Source: Closterium sp. NIES-65
Taxonomy: Eukaryota > Streptophyta > Zygnematophyceae > Desmidiales > Closteriaceae
Assembly: GCA_948144175.1 (NCBI GenBank)
Contig: CANXME010000212.1
Location: forward strand, 372,001-436,000
Direction of reading: 5' to 3'
DNA length: 64,000 nt
Both the position numbers and the translations under genes were made by a program. Position 1 is the first letter of the stretch. Every line of letters starts with the position of its first letter. The notes beneath the pieces were generated by a model. It was not told the origin of the DNA and did not search any database. It saw only the letters and a program-made list of their open reading frames with translations. Positions 47,357-60,339 of the stretch are shown piece after piece.

Positions 47357-50300
47357 CTAGCCAATTGCGACGGAGCACCGGTTGAAGGCCGGATAGTGCA
47401 GCGCCTTTGTCAGGAAGTCGGCTGGCTGCTCATCAGTCGGGATGTACTTCAGCGAGAACTTCCCGCGCTTCACCATGTGCTACAGCCAGGCCTGACGCCG
47501 CTCCATGTGCTTGAGGTTGCTTGTCAACCCCATGCCCTCGGCGACCGTGATGGCCGACTTGTTGTCCACGCGCAGGACAGTCCGCTTCCCGGTGTCCAGC
47601 TGCCGGAACTTGGCGAGGAGGAAGCGAAGGCGGCGTCCCTCCTTGCCAGCTTCATTGGCCGCCACGTACTCCGACTCGGTCGACGACAGCGTCGCACACT
47701 TGATGCGCTGGCTCAATCAGGAGACTGCGGCCCCACCGTAGACAAACACGTAGCCACGCGTGCTCGTCCTGTTCTGCTTGTCACCGGCGTCGTCGGCGTC
47801 CACGTAGACGACCAGCTCGAGCGACTCAGGTCCACCGCCAAACTCCAAGGCGGTGTCACGTGTGTTGGCGAGGTAGGCAAGGCAACGGTGGACCTCGCGC
47901 CAGTGCTGGTCGCTCCTCACCGTGAGGCCGCTCCCCAGCTTGCTGCAGGCAAAGGCGATGTCCGGCCTCGTCGTCGTCGCCGCAAACCACAGTGAGCCGA
48001 CCTTCTGCCGGTACTCCTCCTCCTGCCGTTCCTGCGCCTCCTCGTCGTCGAAGGTGAGCTCGGCGTAGGCGTCGACCGAGACCGGCGTCTTCGGGGTGCG
48101 CCCGCTCTGCTCCTCATCGATGAAGCGCCTACGTAGTTTGTCGGCGTAGCCTTGCTGGTGCAGCCACAGTTTTTCCGCCGACCTATCGTGCACGATCTCT
48201 AGCCCGAGGTACTTCTGAATCGGTGAGATCTCGCGCAGCTCAAAGGCGGCTTCCAGCAGCTCCTTCCGCTCCTTTAGCATCGCGGCGCTGCTGCTGGCGG
48301 CGAGCAGGTCGTCAACGTAGACCAGCACCCAGCAGGCCACTCCGTCCTCGCCGACCTTGAAGTAAAGAGCCTCGTCGACCTGGCTCTTCTTCCACCCGGC
48401 GCCGACCAGCACATTGTTGAGCGCCAAGTACCACAACAACGGCGATTGCTTCAGCCCATACAGGCTCTTCAATAGCCTGCACACTCGGCCGGATCCGTCG
48501 TTGAAGTAGTCCGGCTGGTGCATGTACAGCACCCGGCCGAGCTGCATCAGGTTGAGGTTGAGGACGGCGATGATGCTGAGGAAGATCCTCAGCGTGACGT
48601 AGCTGCCCACCGGCGCGAACGTCTCGTCGTATTCGGCGCCGTACACCTGCGTGAAGCCCTTCACGACCAGCCTCGCCTTCTCTCGCTCGACGGTGTCGTC
48701 GATATGGTACTTCGTCGTCAACACCCACCGGTTCTTCATAATGTTCACTCCCGGCGGGCGTTCGACCAGCTCCCACGTTCCCATGTTAATGAGGCTACGG
48801 ATCTCCTCTTCCATGGCGCCCTTCACCGCCGGGCCCTTCCAGCTTGCCAACGCCTCCTTCACCGTCATTGTCGCGATGTCCCAACGGTGCTCGGGGTCGG
48901 CCAGTATTTCGAGGTCGAGCTCCGGAAACTCCTCATCCTCCACTGCGTCGTCGTATAGCAGGCCGTCGTCATCGTCCATGTCGTACACCGTGGTGAAGGC
49001 GGCGGGGACAAAGAAGTCAGGCGGCCTCCGAAGTCGGCCTGAGCGCCGTGGTCCTGGCTGGACCTCCTCGGCGTCCCCTCCATCGTCGCCGTCGTCGCTG
49101 CCCTCGGCGTCCTGCTGCTCCTCAGCTGGCGTCTCAGCCGACTGCTCCCCTGTGGTCGCCTCCCCTGCCGACTGCCCGGTCGCCGACTACTCCTTGGTCG
49201 GCGTCGCTGCTGCATGCTCCCATGTCAGCTGCTGTTCTGCAGGCGCCTCCTTTACCGCTTTCACCAAAGGCGTCTGCACCACCTGCTGCCTCCCAGTCGG
49301 CGTCAACTTTGCTCCCACACCGACTTGCACAGCATCACGTCGGCCACCGGCGATGCTTGGGGCCAGCGCCACAGGTGACGCCTCATGTCTCCCCTCATCA
49401 CCGAAGGCCGACGACGGGGTCAGTTCATGCAAGTCGACGTCCAGGGGAGGGGCAGGTGAAGGGTAGGGACCGGGGACGTCCTCGGCGTCCTCACCAGCAA
49501 GCGCACCAACCTCAGCGAGCAGAGGCACCGACGCCGTCAAGGTGACCGTTGCGGGTGAACCGGCATCCACCCTGACACCGGCCCGTGCGCCGATTTCCAC
49601 ATGTCTAGCGACATGCTTTCGTAGAACACCACGTCCGACGTGGTGACCACCCGGTTGTCGGAGATGTCGAGGAGCTCCAAGCCCTTGCTCTCCTCCGACA
49701 CGCCAAGGTGAAGGCCCCACCGTGCCAACGGCTGCAGCCTCCCACCACGATGCTGCTCGGGGACTAAGAACTGCGCCATGCAGCCCCACACCCGCGCCAA
49801 CGACAAGTCGGGCTTCTTCCGGTCAGCAGCTGGTACGGCGTCGTCCCCGGCGGCAGCGCCGACCTCTCAAGGCAGTTGCAGACCTAGACGGCTTGCTGAA
49901 GAGCGAGGTGCCACCAGTGGTGCTGCACGCCCATGTGCAGCAGCATCGTCCGCACCGACTCCACCACCGTCCTTATCTCCCACTCCGCCATGCCGTTCTG
50001 CTGCGGGGTGTATGGGCAGGTTAGATCGTGGACAATCCCCTTGCCGTTCACGAAGTCGGTGAACTGCTTCCCGAGGAACTCCCCTCCCCGGTTAGAGCGC
50101 AGCATCACCACCGACTTCTTCGTCTGCCGCTCAACCACCGCCAGCCACTGCACGAACACCGGCAATGCATGACTTCTTGGCGACCGTCTTCACCCACACG
50201 TAGCGGGTCTTGCGGTCATTCAGCAACAAGAAGTACAGGCTGCCATCCTTGGCAGCCACGCGGAACAGCCCGCACAGGTTGATGTGCACGACGGCCAGCA

Positions 50301-52072
50301 CGTCGTCGGCGTCGGAGCCTTAGTCGGGGAAGGTGTGCCGCGCCAGCATCCCGCCGACGCATGAGACACACGGTGAGGCGGCGCCCGTCGCCGACTTGAG
50401 GTCCAGCCCAATAGCGACCTCGTTCTTCGCCGATTTCTTGATGGTGTCCATGCCGACGTGCGCAAGCCTTGCGTGCATCCTGTCCGGCGATGCCTTCGTC
50501 GCCAAGACGATCGCGCGCAGGGCCACTACCTCCGTGGTAGGCGTTGTCGGTGTAGCCGAGCAAGGGCGCAGGTCGGTGCAGAGGACACGCCCGGAGTACG
50601 TCGCCCGACCGAGCACCTCCCCCACTGCCGAGAAGAGCAGCATCCCGTTGCCGTCCTCCTGCAGCTTCACGCCGTGCTCTTTCAGCTGGCCGGCTGAAAG
50701 CAGGTTTGCCCAGAGGCCGGGTACGTAGGGCACATTGGGGATGAGCACCTGCTTCCCGGCCTCCCCTTGCATAGCGACAATGCCGCGGCCCTGAACAGCC
50801 TGGAGCGCCCCATTGAAGTCGCGCACGTGCTTCACGTCGCCGCTCGACCCCAAGTCGACGAAGGCCTCCTTCGTTCCCATCAGGACGTGCGAGCAGCCGT
50901 TGTCAAGCAGGACCACCGCTGGGTTTGCCTGCACAGCTGCTGCTACCACTTGGATGTCCTCGCCGGCCTCCGGCGCCAGTGAGACGGTCGGCTCCACGAC
51001 ACCGACCAGTGAGCACAACGCCGCCTTGTCATCTCGCCCAGTGACGCCTGCAGAGGAGTCAGCGTCCGTCGCCGAGGCCGACTTGCTCGACTGCTTCTCC
51101 TTGCGCGGCTTCTTACCTCGACGTGGACGACGGCTGGCCGACCTCCCGCGGCCTCCCATAGCGTCGTCGTCGTCGGTATCGCTGCGGTCGGGACACTTGA
51201 AGGAGAGGTGGTCGGGGTTGTGGTAGATCCAGCACTCCCGGTGGCGACTTCCTCCTCCTCGACTGCTGTCTTTGGCCGACTTCTTCTTGTCGGCGTCCTT
51301 GCTCGGCTTCCAGCCACTGCTACCGCCGCCGCCCGACTGCCCACGCTGCCTTGGTCGGCCTCCTTGCTTCGTCGGGGCGACGAAGTTGGCCTGCGCGAAG
51401 AGCTCCTGGGATCGCTCGGCCTCCTGCAACGCCTCGTCCTACAGGATATACGAGGTCAAGTTGTCCTCGTTGAGAGTCGCCCTCGTGCTCGGCGCCATGG
51501 ACAGCCGCTTCAGCAGGTTGTAGCTGCTCGAGATTCCCTGCATGACGTGGGTGGGTGACGTACGACGCCGTCGAGTACTGCACGCCGGCCATCCTGATGG
51601 TGGCGAGTATTCGCCGGGCCCGGTTGCAGTAGTCGGTCGCCGTCTCCTCGTCGCCCATACGCAGGTGCGCCAGCTGTCCCTCTAGCTGAGCGATGAACAA
51701 GTCGTCGGTGACTTGGTAGGTCGACTCGATGAAGTGTCACGCGCGGTGGCCGGCGTCGAGGTACTCTTGGCACCATTTCAAAGCGATCTACACGCCTGGC
51801 GCGCAGCACCGCGAGATGACCGTGAAGGCCAACAACTGCACGACGCAAAACTCCGCACGCAGGTCGGGGTGGTGCTCCCCCGGCGTCGCCACGGTCCCTC
51901 GGGCGAAGCCGATCAACCCGGCCATCTCCAGCTGGGGCTTGATGGCTTCCTTCCAAGTGAGGATGTCTTATCGACCAACGAGCGGCGGGGTGACCGAGAT
52001 CCTGTCCGGCGTAAACTTGAAGTAGCCGTAGCTCGGTGCAATCCTGCCCGCCGTCACCTGGGTCGCCGACAT
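47357..52072 (-). pseudogene. gag-pol: Gag-Pol polyprotein remnant of copia F
   Basis: Gag probably starts MSATQVTAG at 52072, followed by SYGYFKFTPDRI and LTWKEAIKPQLEMAGL, resembling UBN2-type copia Gag. The zinc knuckle reads CWIYHNPDHLSFKC, its second Cys now Tyr. The protease reads LLDNGCSH for LDSGCSH. Integrase has lost both Asp residues to Asn (HINLCG near 50285; RSNRGGEF near 50090) while the Glu remains in NGMAEWEI. RT is open at 47717-48988 with YVDD near 48317. RNase H continues to VDNKSAITVAEG and DEQPADFLTKALH, with the stop at 47357-47359. Gag stops lie near 51970, 51790, 51740 and 51440. Frame changes occur near 51560, 50310, 50170 and 49530. Non-functional. Confidence 0.88.
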
Positions 52073-52546
52073 CGGCAACAATCCACTTCGTCCTCCTCCG
52101 ACGTCGCCCTGCGAGGAACCCGCAGCTGCCGACGACTGCCCCCCTCACGCCTGAACGCCGCCGACTTCATCGGCGTGAATCACACCACGCTGCCTCGACA
52201 TGCCTCCCGCACTGCTGCTTACTTGGTCACCTCCGGCGTTGATGCCCACGTCGACGCCGCCTTCGTTGGTTACCAGTCGAGGAGAAGCTGGTCGTAAGGA
52301 AGGAAGTTCCATCGCCCACATGGAGCGGAGTCCTGCCTCGACGACTGCCCAGGGTATCGCCCCGTACTCCTGTGCCTCATGGCGTCTCCTCGCATCCTCC
52401 AGCCATCCCTCCAGGGTGTCCATCACCTCGGCGTCGCCTACGCACACGCCAGTGACTGCACGGCTGCCGGTCTACGAACACGATTGGTAAGTGCTAAGTC
52501 GGCTAGACTGAACTACGTCGCAGTGTCGTCCACGCTCACCGCACCA
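52073..52546 (-). other. Leader and PBS of copia F
   Basis: The minus strand reads TGGTGCGGTGAGCGTGG immediately after the 5' LTR (52530-52546). It ends in the obligatory TGG but is not the initiator-Met site, so another tRNA primes this family. The remaining leader shows nothing else I can support; an open frame at 52145-52447 has no recognisable domain. Confidence 0.6.
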
Positions 52547-53606
52547 TGCGGAGATAACTGTTGCAACGGGAGCTAGACTACGGGCTAGGCACGGGTGCTC
52601 GTGTGATCTGTGCGTTCGTTCACTTAGTCGTTTCCTTGTGTTCACGCAACTTGCTAGTTCACGGGGAGAATCGGCAAGAGTTTCACTAGGAAAACATGAC
52701 AACAATGATAGTAACAACATTGGCATCATAGACTACATCAGTGCTAGCTAGGCTGCTAGTCGACCTCCAGCGCAGCAGCGCTCGCACCGCTCCGGCGTTG
52801 CAGAGTAGCGGTTCCCCAACGTTGCTTGTCTACGGTGTGCCAGCGCTGCAGCAAGTCGGCAGCACAGCGTTGCACCCGCAGGACAACGGTGCACCTGCTT
52901 CGCAGGTGCGCGCAGCTGGTTGGTGCGCACTTCCCTGTCACGTGCACAGCGCAGATGCCTGGCAGACTCCACGCCAGCGACTGCGCCCACCAGCCACGTC
53001 GACCTCGGGATACCACCCCCGAGGTCGGCCTCGCAGACTCCACCCTGGCGACACTCGCACACATCGCCCGGGTATCCCGGTCGACTGGGCAACCACGCCT
53101 GGCCGACTAGCGCAGTCCGTAGCCGGCCGCGCATGCCCGGCGTCCCCAGTCCGGCGTCCAGGCGCTCAGGACGCCTTCCGGATCCCCAGGTCGGCGCCCA
53201 GACGCCCACGACGCCAAGCAAACCTCCAGAGCGGCATCCCTCCTCCCAGGACGCCGACCATATGCCCAGGTCGGTGTCTGGGCCCCCCGGGACGCCCAGG
53301 TCGGCGTCCGGACCCCCAGGACGCCGTGCAGGCGCCCACGACGTCGACCAGGCGCCCGGGTAATCGTGGCGACGCCCAGCTCGGCGTCCAGATTTCCAGG
53401 ACGCCGTCCAGGCGTCTAGAACGCCAACCAGGCGTCCAGGGCGGCGTCCTCCTACTCGGCGCCCTCCAGCCAGGCGCCCTCCAGCTTGGCGCCCTTGTAG
53501 TGGCCCCCGTGCCCACTGCTGCAGGTCGGCTGCAACCCCCGCACATCCGACCACAAGGTTGGCTCCGCCCAAGCGAGGACGGGGTCTTACAACGCTCCCG
53601 TTGACA
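52547..53606 (-). repeat. 5' LTR of copia F (1,060 bp)
   Basis: Partner of 45988-47180 without the solo LTR. Followed at 53607 by the GTTCG duplication. Same GC-rich short-repeat region at about 53130-53470. Confidence 0.93.
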
Positions 53607-54228
53607 GTTCGCAGCAATCACTTGTTGGCGGACTTCTATTTTTAGCCCCTCAGTATACGCTTGGATTTTTTCCCCTTCGGTCAGGTCGGTAATTCGGTTG
53701 AAGAGGCTCTCCATCTGCTGTGTGTACTATGTTACACTGCCGAAGTGTTTATGGCGATGAATCTGCTGTCGCGCCATGTAGTTGGAGTTGATTGGTTCGA
53801 AACGTTGAATTAAAGCTTCCCGAAACTGCGTCCATGACCCCTCGCCTCGGACCTCGTTGCTATTGTAAATCCACTCGAGCGCTGGGCCTCGTAGCAGTGT
53901 CGCTGCGAGCTGAATCCGCATTGCATCGTGTGTCGGGGTCGTACAGCCAACGGCCTCGAAGTAAATTTCGAGGGTCGCAATGAATCGACAGACGTCGGTG
54001 TCTCTCGCATTCGGATTGAACGATTCCGATAGCCTCGGACATGCCGCCTCAAGATTCACTGTAGCTGCTGCCGCTGCTGCTAGGTGAAGTGTCGGTGTCG
54101 CTGCTGTTGCTGCTGGCGTCGCTGCTGCATTCCCTGCTACATTCGCTTCTGTTGTGGCGGCTACCGACTGGTTCGCGAGAAGCTCCTCTATTCGCTGGAG
54201 TGCCGCTCGCATCTGGTCCAGGCCGGTG
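53607..54228 (-). pseudogene. gag: Gypsy G1 Gag N-terminal part
   Basis: ATG at 54212 (MRAALQRIEELLANQS), Ala/Thr-rich linker, RLSESFNPNARDTDVCRFIATLEIYFEAVG, LLRGPALEWIY, WTQFREALIQRFEP, then a stop near 53727 (codon before YTQQMESLFNRITDL). It continues to KIEVRQQVIAAN at the F junction. 54213-54228 is leader. The duplication bases TGTAA (54229-54233) mark the H insertion. The role would be capsid formation; the stop and F insertion abolish it. Confidence 0.88.
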
Positions 54229-54233
54229 TGTAA

Positions 54234-54365
54234 TGTGAAGCAAGGAAAACGGGAATGAAATGACTAAGTAAAGATTGGGTACAAATACAACCCTAGAAAC
54301 CCTGTGCCCCATATGTGCTACACCACTATAGCCTACAAAAATGCATCAGCTATAATACTCTGACA
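54234..54365 (-). repeat. 3' LTR of copia H (132 bp)
   Basis: Minus strand TGTCAGAGTATTATAGC...CTTGCTTCACA; closest to the C LTR. The core has GTGTAGCACATATGGGG where C has GGGGTAGCACATATGGGG. Confidence 0.88.
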
Positions 54366-54576
54366 CACCCCCATAGGCTAAGTGGGGGAGAACAAGGGGT
54401 CACAAGACCAGTCAAGCAAAGCAAAGCAAAGCAAGCTCAGGGTGGATCACAAAGTCACCACACAGTCCGAGCACAAGAGCAGGGCCAGAGGCCAGTTCAC
54501 ATGCAGGAGTACAGACATATATATAAAACTAGACAAGCAAGAGCAGGTATATATATATGTCACAGTACAAGTGAAG
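54366..54576 (-). other. 3' UTR and PPT of copia H
   Basis: Same plan as C, with one change in the hairpin spacer (cctaagt for ccttagt class). TATATATATA at about 54548-54558. Confidence 0.7.
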
Positions 54577-57500
54577 TCAAGAGGAGAGCAAGTGAGGCAA
54601 GACAGGTACAAGACCCAGCTGGGTGCAAAAGCGCTGATGGTCACAAGGCGCGAGTGCCTTGGTGAACACATCAGCAGTGTTGGCCTCAGAGGCCACGTAC
54701 GCAAGTCGCAACTGACCACGCTGCTGCAGCTCACGAGCAAGGAAGTAGCGGAGAGCAATGTGCTTCGTTCTGTGCTCCAAGCGCTGCTCTCGACACAAGG
54801 CCAGCATGGCCTTGTTGTCTACGTACAGCACTGGAGGAGAACGAGGCGGCTCTCCAAGGTCAGTCAGCAGGTAGGTGAGCCAGCGAAGCTCCTGTGCAGC
54901 CATGGCCCCGGCGTAGATCTCAGCCTCACAACTGGAGCCGAGAGCCGAAGACGAGCGAGTAGACCGCCACGAGACAGAGCCGTAACCAAGGCTGAATGTG
55001 TAACCCTGTGACGACCGCTGCGTAGCCTGGTCGTCAGCCCAAGAAGCGTCCGCGTGGCCGGTAAGGACCACTGGACTCCGCCCTCCAAGCACTAGCCCCA
55101 TGCCCGACGTACTGCACAGGTAGCGCAATACCCTCTTCGCTGCAGCCATGTGCTCTGGTCGGTGTCTCCCAGGAGCAACATAGCGTGCAAGGATGCTCAG
55201 AGGGTATGCAAGGTCAGGTCGTGTGCAGGTCATCAGGTACATGAGGCAGCCAACAAGCTCTGCATACGGACCACTCGACTCTACGGACTCATCCGAAGGC
55301 AGAGCTGAGAGTGAGTGGCGAGTAGGCAGAGGAGTGGCCTGAGGCGAGGAGTACGTGAAGCCGAAGCGCTGAAGGACCTGCTGCACCATGTGTGACTGAG
55401 TCAAGGTAATGGTGCGGCGTGCTCTGTCCCGAGTGATCTGCAAGCCAAGGTAGCTGTGCAGTTCACCCAGGTCTGTGCACGTGTGTCTCTTTAGCAGCTC
55501 GGACTTCACGTAGGCGAGTCTAGCAGTGTCCGCTGTGGCAAAGACCAAGTCGTCGACGTACACGAGGATGTAGAACGGCGGCAGGGAAGTGTCGGTGCGA
55601 AGAAACAGCGACGGGTCAGCAGTAGAAGGAGCAAACCCAAGAGCCGCAAGCGTAGTCCTCAGTGTGTCGTGCCACTCACGCGGTGCCTGGCGGAGACCGT
55701 AGACTGGCCGTCGGAGGCTCCACTGGGTGCCAGGAGGGAAAGTCCCAGTGAAGCCAGGTGGACGGCGAAGCCAGATCTCCTCGTGCAGGCTACCCTGCAA
55801 GAACGCAATGCTGAAGTCGAGAGAGTGAAGCTCGTAGTCGCGCTGAGCGGCTATGTGCAGCAGTACCCGAAGAGTAGTCATCTTCGGGGTGGGAGAGAAG
55901 GTCTGAAAGTAGTCAACTCCCTGCCGCTGACTGAAGCCACGAGCAACGTACCGTGCCTTGAAGACAGGTGGAGAGCCCGGCGGCCGCTTCACCCTGAAGA
56001 TCCACATGCCACTGACGATGTTCGCCCCAGGAGGGGGAACCGCGTCAACGTAGGTGCCTGTGGACTTCCAGGAAGCCATCTTTGCATCCATAGCTGCCTG
56101 CCACTGAGAGGAGTAGGGACCCTCTACGGCCTCCGCGTAAGAACGCGGAGTCGGGATGTCTAGTGCATCCGGGTCTCCCTCAGGGGCAAGCAGTACAGAC
56201 GCGAGATGAGGTGAAGCAGCCGCTAGACACTGTAACTCCTCCTGCCTGTCCTCTAGGACGTCCGTGCCAAGAGCACACTCACCCCCGACGGACGGAGGAC
56301 AGACAGACGCAGACTCAGCAACTAGACTAGCAGCGTAGTCAAGGCGACAGCGAGCAGCAAAGTCGACGAGCTCAGCGACTAGAGCAGACGCAGCAGTGGA
56401 CTCAAAAGAGGGGTCAGTGACGACAGTAGCAAGGAGACGCGTGACAGTAGGACTGGCAGCACGAAGAGAGTCCGACTCAGGGTCGGCAAGCGCAGGAAGA
56501 GAGGACTCAGGAGGAGAAGGCAAAGGGGAACGCAGAGGAGCAGTGGACGGACGCTAAGACATCCGGTGCGTGCCAGGGACAGGAGGAGGACGCTGACGTG
56601 AACTGCGACCACTAGCGCGAGCAGCACGAACAGGCGACGCGGGACGAGACGCAGGCTCACGACGCTCAGCAAGACCTCCAGTAGGACCAGTGTAAGGAGA
56701 GGGAGCAGGCAGTGGATAGGAAGGCTCCAGCAGGGACTGCGACTGGACAGGCGGTGGACCCTCTACTAGAGGAGAAAGACCAAGAACCTGCTGCAGGAGC
56801 GGAACGAAGTACGGCCGAGGCCGCGCGGCAGCTCCAGACTCAGCAGGGACAGCACCACCACCCTCAGCGACAGCACCAGCGCCACCCACACCTCCAGCGG
56901 CAGGACCAACAGCAGTAGGCTCAGCACCAACGCCCTCAGCAGCTCCAGCTCCAGGAGGACCAGTAGGTCCAGCAGCTCCGGGACCGGCAGCACCCACACC
57001 CTCGACGGTCGAAGAAGCTCCAGCTCCAGCTCCAGCAGCACCTCCAGACTCAGCAGCACGCCTCCAGCGGCGAGCGAACCACTCGCGCAGCTCCTGTGGA
57101 GAGAGGGGCTCCCGGCTAGACGCAGCAGCAGGAGAAACCCCAGGCTCAGTAGCTCCAGACGCAGCACCCCCAGGCTCAGCAGCTCCCAGCTCAGCACCCC
57201 CAGGCTGAGCAGCTCCCGACTCAGCACCCCCAGACCCAGCACCTCCAGACACAGTACCCCCCGGCTCAGCACCCCCAGGCTCCGTACCCCCCGGCTCAGA
57301 ACCCCCAGGCTCCGCACCCTTTGCAGTAGCACCTTCAGGCCCAGCACCCCCAGAAGTAGCACCCCCAAGCTCAGCACCCCCGCGCACAGCACCCCCAGAG
57401 TCAGCACCCCCAGGCTCAGCACCCGCAGCAGCACCAGAGTCACCAGTAACCTCGACCGGGTCAACGGCGTCTACCTGGGACACACCTGAGGGGGCAGGAA

Positions 57501-60339
57501 CATGAGGGGGGAGGGGGTCTACCGGGGGGGGAACCGGCACAAGGAAGTCCGGGGGAGGGGGGAGGGAAGGAGTGCGGTAGGGGAAGAGACGGTAGAAGGG
57601 GACTGACTCGTCGAACGTGACGTCCTGGGAGGACAGAACACGACGAGAGGAGGGGTGGTAAAACTGCCACCCTGGGGCGTCAGTGGGAAAGCCAAGGAAG
57701 ACACAGGGAGCAGCACGAGGGGACAGCTTGTCCGCAGACAAGTCGCGGACAAACGCCCGAGATCCCCAGACACGGAACATAGACGCATCGCCAACCTTCC
57801 CCGTCCACAGCAAGGCTGGGGACATCGCAGGCCGAGAGACCCGGGGGTGAAGGTTGAGCTGATGCGCCGCGTACCTCACCGCAAACGGCCACAGAAAATG
57901 GGGGGCAGCCGCATGCATCATGGACGTACGAGCGACATCCATGACCATGCCAATGCGGCGCTCAGCAATCCCATTTTGCTGTGGTGAGTCCGGAAGCATG
58001 AAGGTCTGGCGAATCCCCCGTGCACGACAGTAGTCCCGCAGAAGGCGAGAAGAGAACTCTCCGCCTCTGTCCGAGTGCAGACGCAGAACAGGAAAGTCCG
58101 AGCCGAAGCTCTTCCTGAGCTGGAGACGAGCCTCGCGGATCCAGTCGATCAGCACCTCAGTGACCGCACCCTTGCTGCGCAAGGGGAGGACTGTGGTGTA
58201 ACGCGAGTAGTCGTCAACCACCAACAGGAAGTAGCGCTCGTAACCCTGCCCACGGACGGGGGCTGGGCCCCACACATCCATGTGAAGCGTCTGCAGGGGA
58301 GCATCTGTCGGGGGGAAGTGGGAGGAGTGAGGAGTAGCCCGGAGGCGACCCTCGACACAGGGGACACAGGAAGGTCCTGGCCCGGAGGGGAGAGGAGGGA
58401 GAGACCGGGGAAGACCAGAGACAAGGACACGGGAGGCCATGCTCCGAAGACGGGGCAAGGAGGGGTGGCCAAGACGGTGGTGCCACAGGAGAGTCTCGTG
58501 AGACAAGAGGCGACAAGAACAGGGGGCAGACTCAGGACCTGACTGGGACGCAGCAGCAAGTACCTGACCTGACGCAGCCACCTGACCAGACGCAGGGACA
58601 GGAGGAGACTCAACGGTCAGGGTGTAGAGACTCGACCCCGGCCGACGCGAGAACGTGGCCAGGTGTCGGCCTGTGCGTGCCTCCGTGCAGTGGGTCACCC
58701 GCTGACTCGAAGGAGTGAACTGGTGAACACCCACATCCTGCAGGTCCGCTCCACTCACCAAGTTCGTAGAGAACGAGGGAAGGTACAGACCCGACAGGGT
58801 GCCCGAAGGGGCAGCCGGACACGGGAGGACAGTGGAGAAGTGAGACAGGACAGGACCCCCAGAGGGGTCAGCAAGGGAGACTGCAACCGGCCGGCCGAGC
58901 GGCGTAAGGGTAGTGCGGTCTCGAAAGAAGGAGCGAGAAGCTCCGGAGTCAAGTGTGAAAGTGAGGGAGGACGAGGACGACGCAGTACCTGAGAGCGCAG
59001 TCTCACCAGTACCTGAGAGCGCAGACGCACTGGCACCTAGAGCAGCAGCCTCACAAGCACCGAGCGCCGCAGTACCAATGCTCGGGTCGGGCTGGAAACA
59101 ACGGTAACCCTCATTCTCCTCACTATAATTCACAATATACATAGCAGTAAGGATAGCATCAAAATCAAGATCAAAGATCGCTACACCAGCCTTGAGAAGC
59201 TCATCCCAGCGAGGGATCTCACTAGCCCCAGGGAACTGCTGACGCCAAGCGTCCGTCAGGCGGCCAAAGCAGCGCTGGGTGGCGTGGGCACCCCCACACT
59301 GCTCACCCGCGCGGTCGCCGGAACGAAGAACGTAGGTGCAGGGACCAGTACCCCCACCCCTCTGACGCCCAGCGTACCACTCACGAAGCTGCTGAGGCGA
59401 AGGGATGTCCCGCGAGCGCTGCTGGTGCTGCCGCTGCGAGCGCTGGCCACCACCACCGCCGCTACGCTGCTGGGTACCACCTCTACCAGCTCCACCTCCT
59501 CCACCACCACCGCCCCCTCCGCTGCCGCCTCCACCGCCTACACCTCCGCCGCCTCCCCCACCGCCGCTGCCTCCACCACCACCGCTGGCACCACCACCAC
59601 CGTCTCCGCCACTGCTGCCACCACCACCACCACCTCCACCACTAGTCCCGCCGCCACCCCCACTCCCTCCGCCGCCACCACCGCCACCGCCACCGCCCCC
59701 TCCAGCTCCACCCGCGCCCTGATCCCCCTTGCCCTTGCTGGAGCGACGTCTCCCACTAGGGGCAGACGCCGCGCCAACCGACTCAAGACCAAGCAGGTCG
59801 GCAGCAGCAGCAGAGGCAACAGAGGGCAGCAAGGGGGAAGGAGAGCACCCCTCAAAGATGGGGGTGCGAGGGTCACCACGAGAAGCACCTACAGCGACTT
59901 TGCTCTTCTCCGCTGCGAGGAGGGCCTTCTCGAGGAGGTCGACGGTGAGGGTGGTGGGACAGACTGCGAGAAAGTGGTCCCTGACGACGCGAAGGGAGTC
60001 AGGGAGGCGCGCGACTACGTAGTAGAGAGCGATGTACATGGGGGGGGGGTTCTTAGCGCGGAACTCAGCAGGAAGGGCGGCGCGGTAGCGAGTGTCACTA
60101 GTGCGGAGGTGCGTAATGAGGTCAGCGACAGTGGGAAAGGCAGAGAGGTCAGGAAAGAGGTAGGGAAGCATGAGACGGCTCAGTGCAGCAGTGGCAGGGG
60201 AGGAGTAGCGCGCAACTACAGCGTCGTACAAGGTCTGAGCACTCTTGTACTGACTAAAGTGCGCACGCTCAGAGGTAGGGAGGTGGCGACGCACAGCAAG
60301 ACGTGCAGCAGCATCGCGGGTGGCCCACTTAGAGCGGAC
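54577..60339 (-). pseudogene. gag-pol: Copia H Gag-Pol, one nonsense codon and 5' interruption
   Basis: From [14 protein letters not shown] at the I junction (60339) the frame is open through Gag, Gly tract, a CX13CX3HX4C module, protease LDSGAS (Asp codon about 58948-58950), integrase ([22 protein letters not shown]) and the GAEPG-repeat linker (about 57120-57430). It ends at a TAG at 56554-56556, where I and J have TTG in MSLRPST. Beyond it RT (YVDD near 55555) and RNase H are open to 54577. The single stop is a T-to-A change. The first 17 codons read from the adjacent I LTR are not part of Gag. The copy was probably recently functional and was disabled by the stop and by the I insertion. 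Confidence 0.92.

Larger units (their letters stand above)
45988..53606 (-). mobile_element. Copia LTR retrotransposon F (second family, long LTRs)
   Basis: 1,060-bp LTRs at 52547-53606 and 45988-47180 (the latter enlarged by a 128-bp solo LTR plus 5-bp duplication). The outer duplication is GTTCG (45983-45987, 53607-53611). It interrupts gypsy G1 gag; rejoining restores VIAANYNNYRNMV. Unlike the other copia copies it has long LTRs, a different PBS and a standard-type Gag. The LTRs show scattered, mostly transition differences, so it is old. Confidence 0.95.
14869..54228 (-). mobile_element. Ty3/gypsy chromovirus G1 (interrupted by B, E, F, H)
   Basis: Seen on the minus strand as: Gag N-terminus (53607-54228), Gag C-terminus plus protease (44744-45987), RT to chromodomain (30154-33065) and 3' LTR (30003-30143 continuing into 14869-15390). 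Each gap is an inserted element bounded by a 5-bp duplication, and rejoining restores collinear coding. The 5' LTR lies beyond copia H, outside the window. It breaks G2 in RT; the exact left LTR end is uncertain because the partner LTR is not visible. Confidence 0.88.

Noticed and set aside
48651-49466. 271-codon Ser-rich open frame on the + strand
   Set aside because: Antisense to the F RT/integrase linker, no domain, GC-rich shadow frame.
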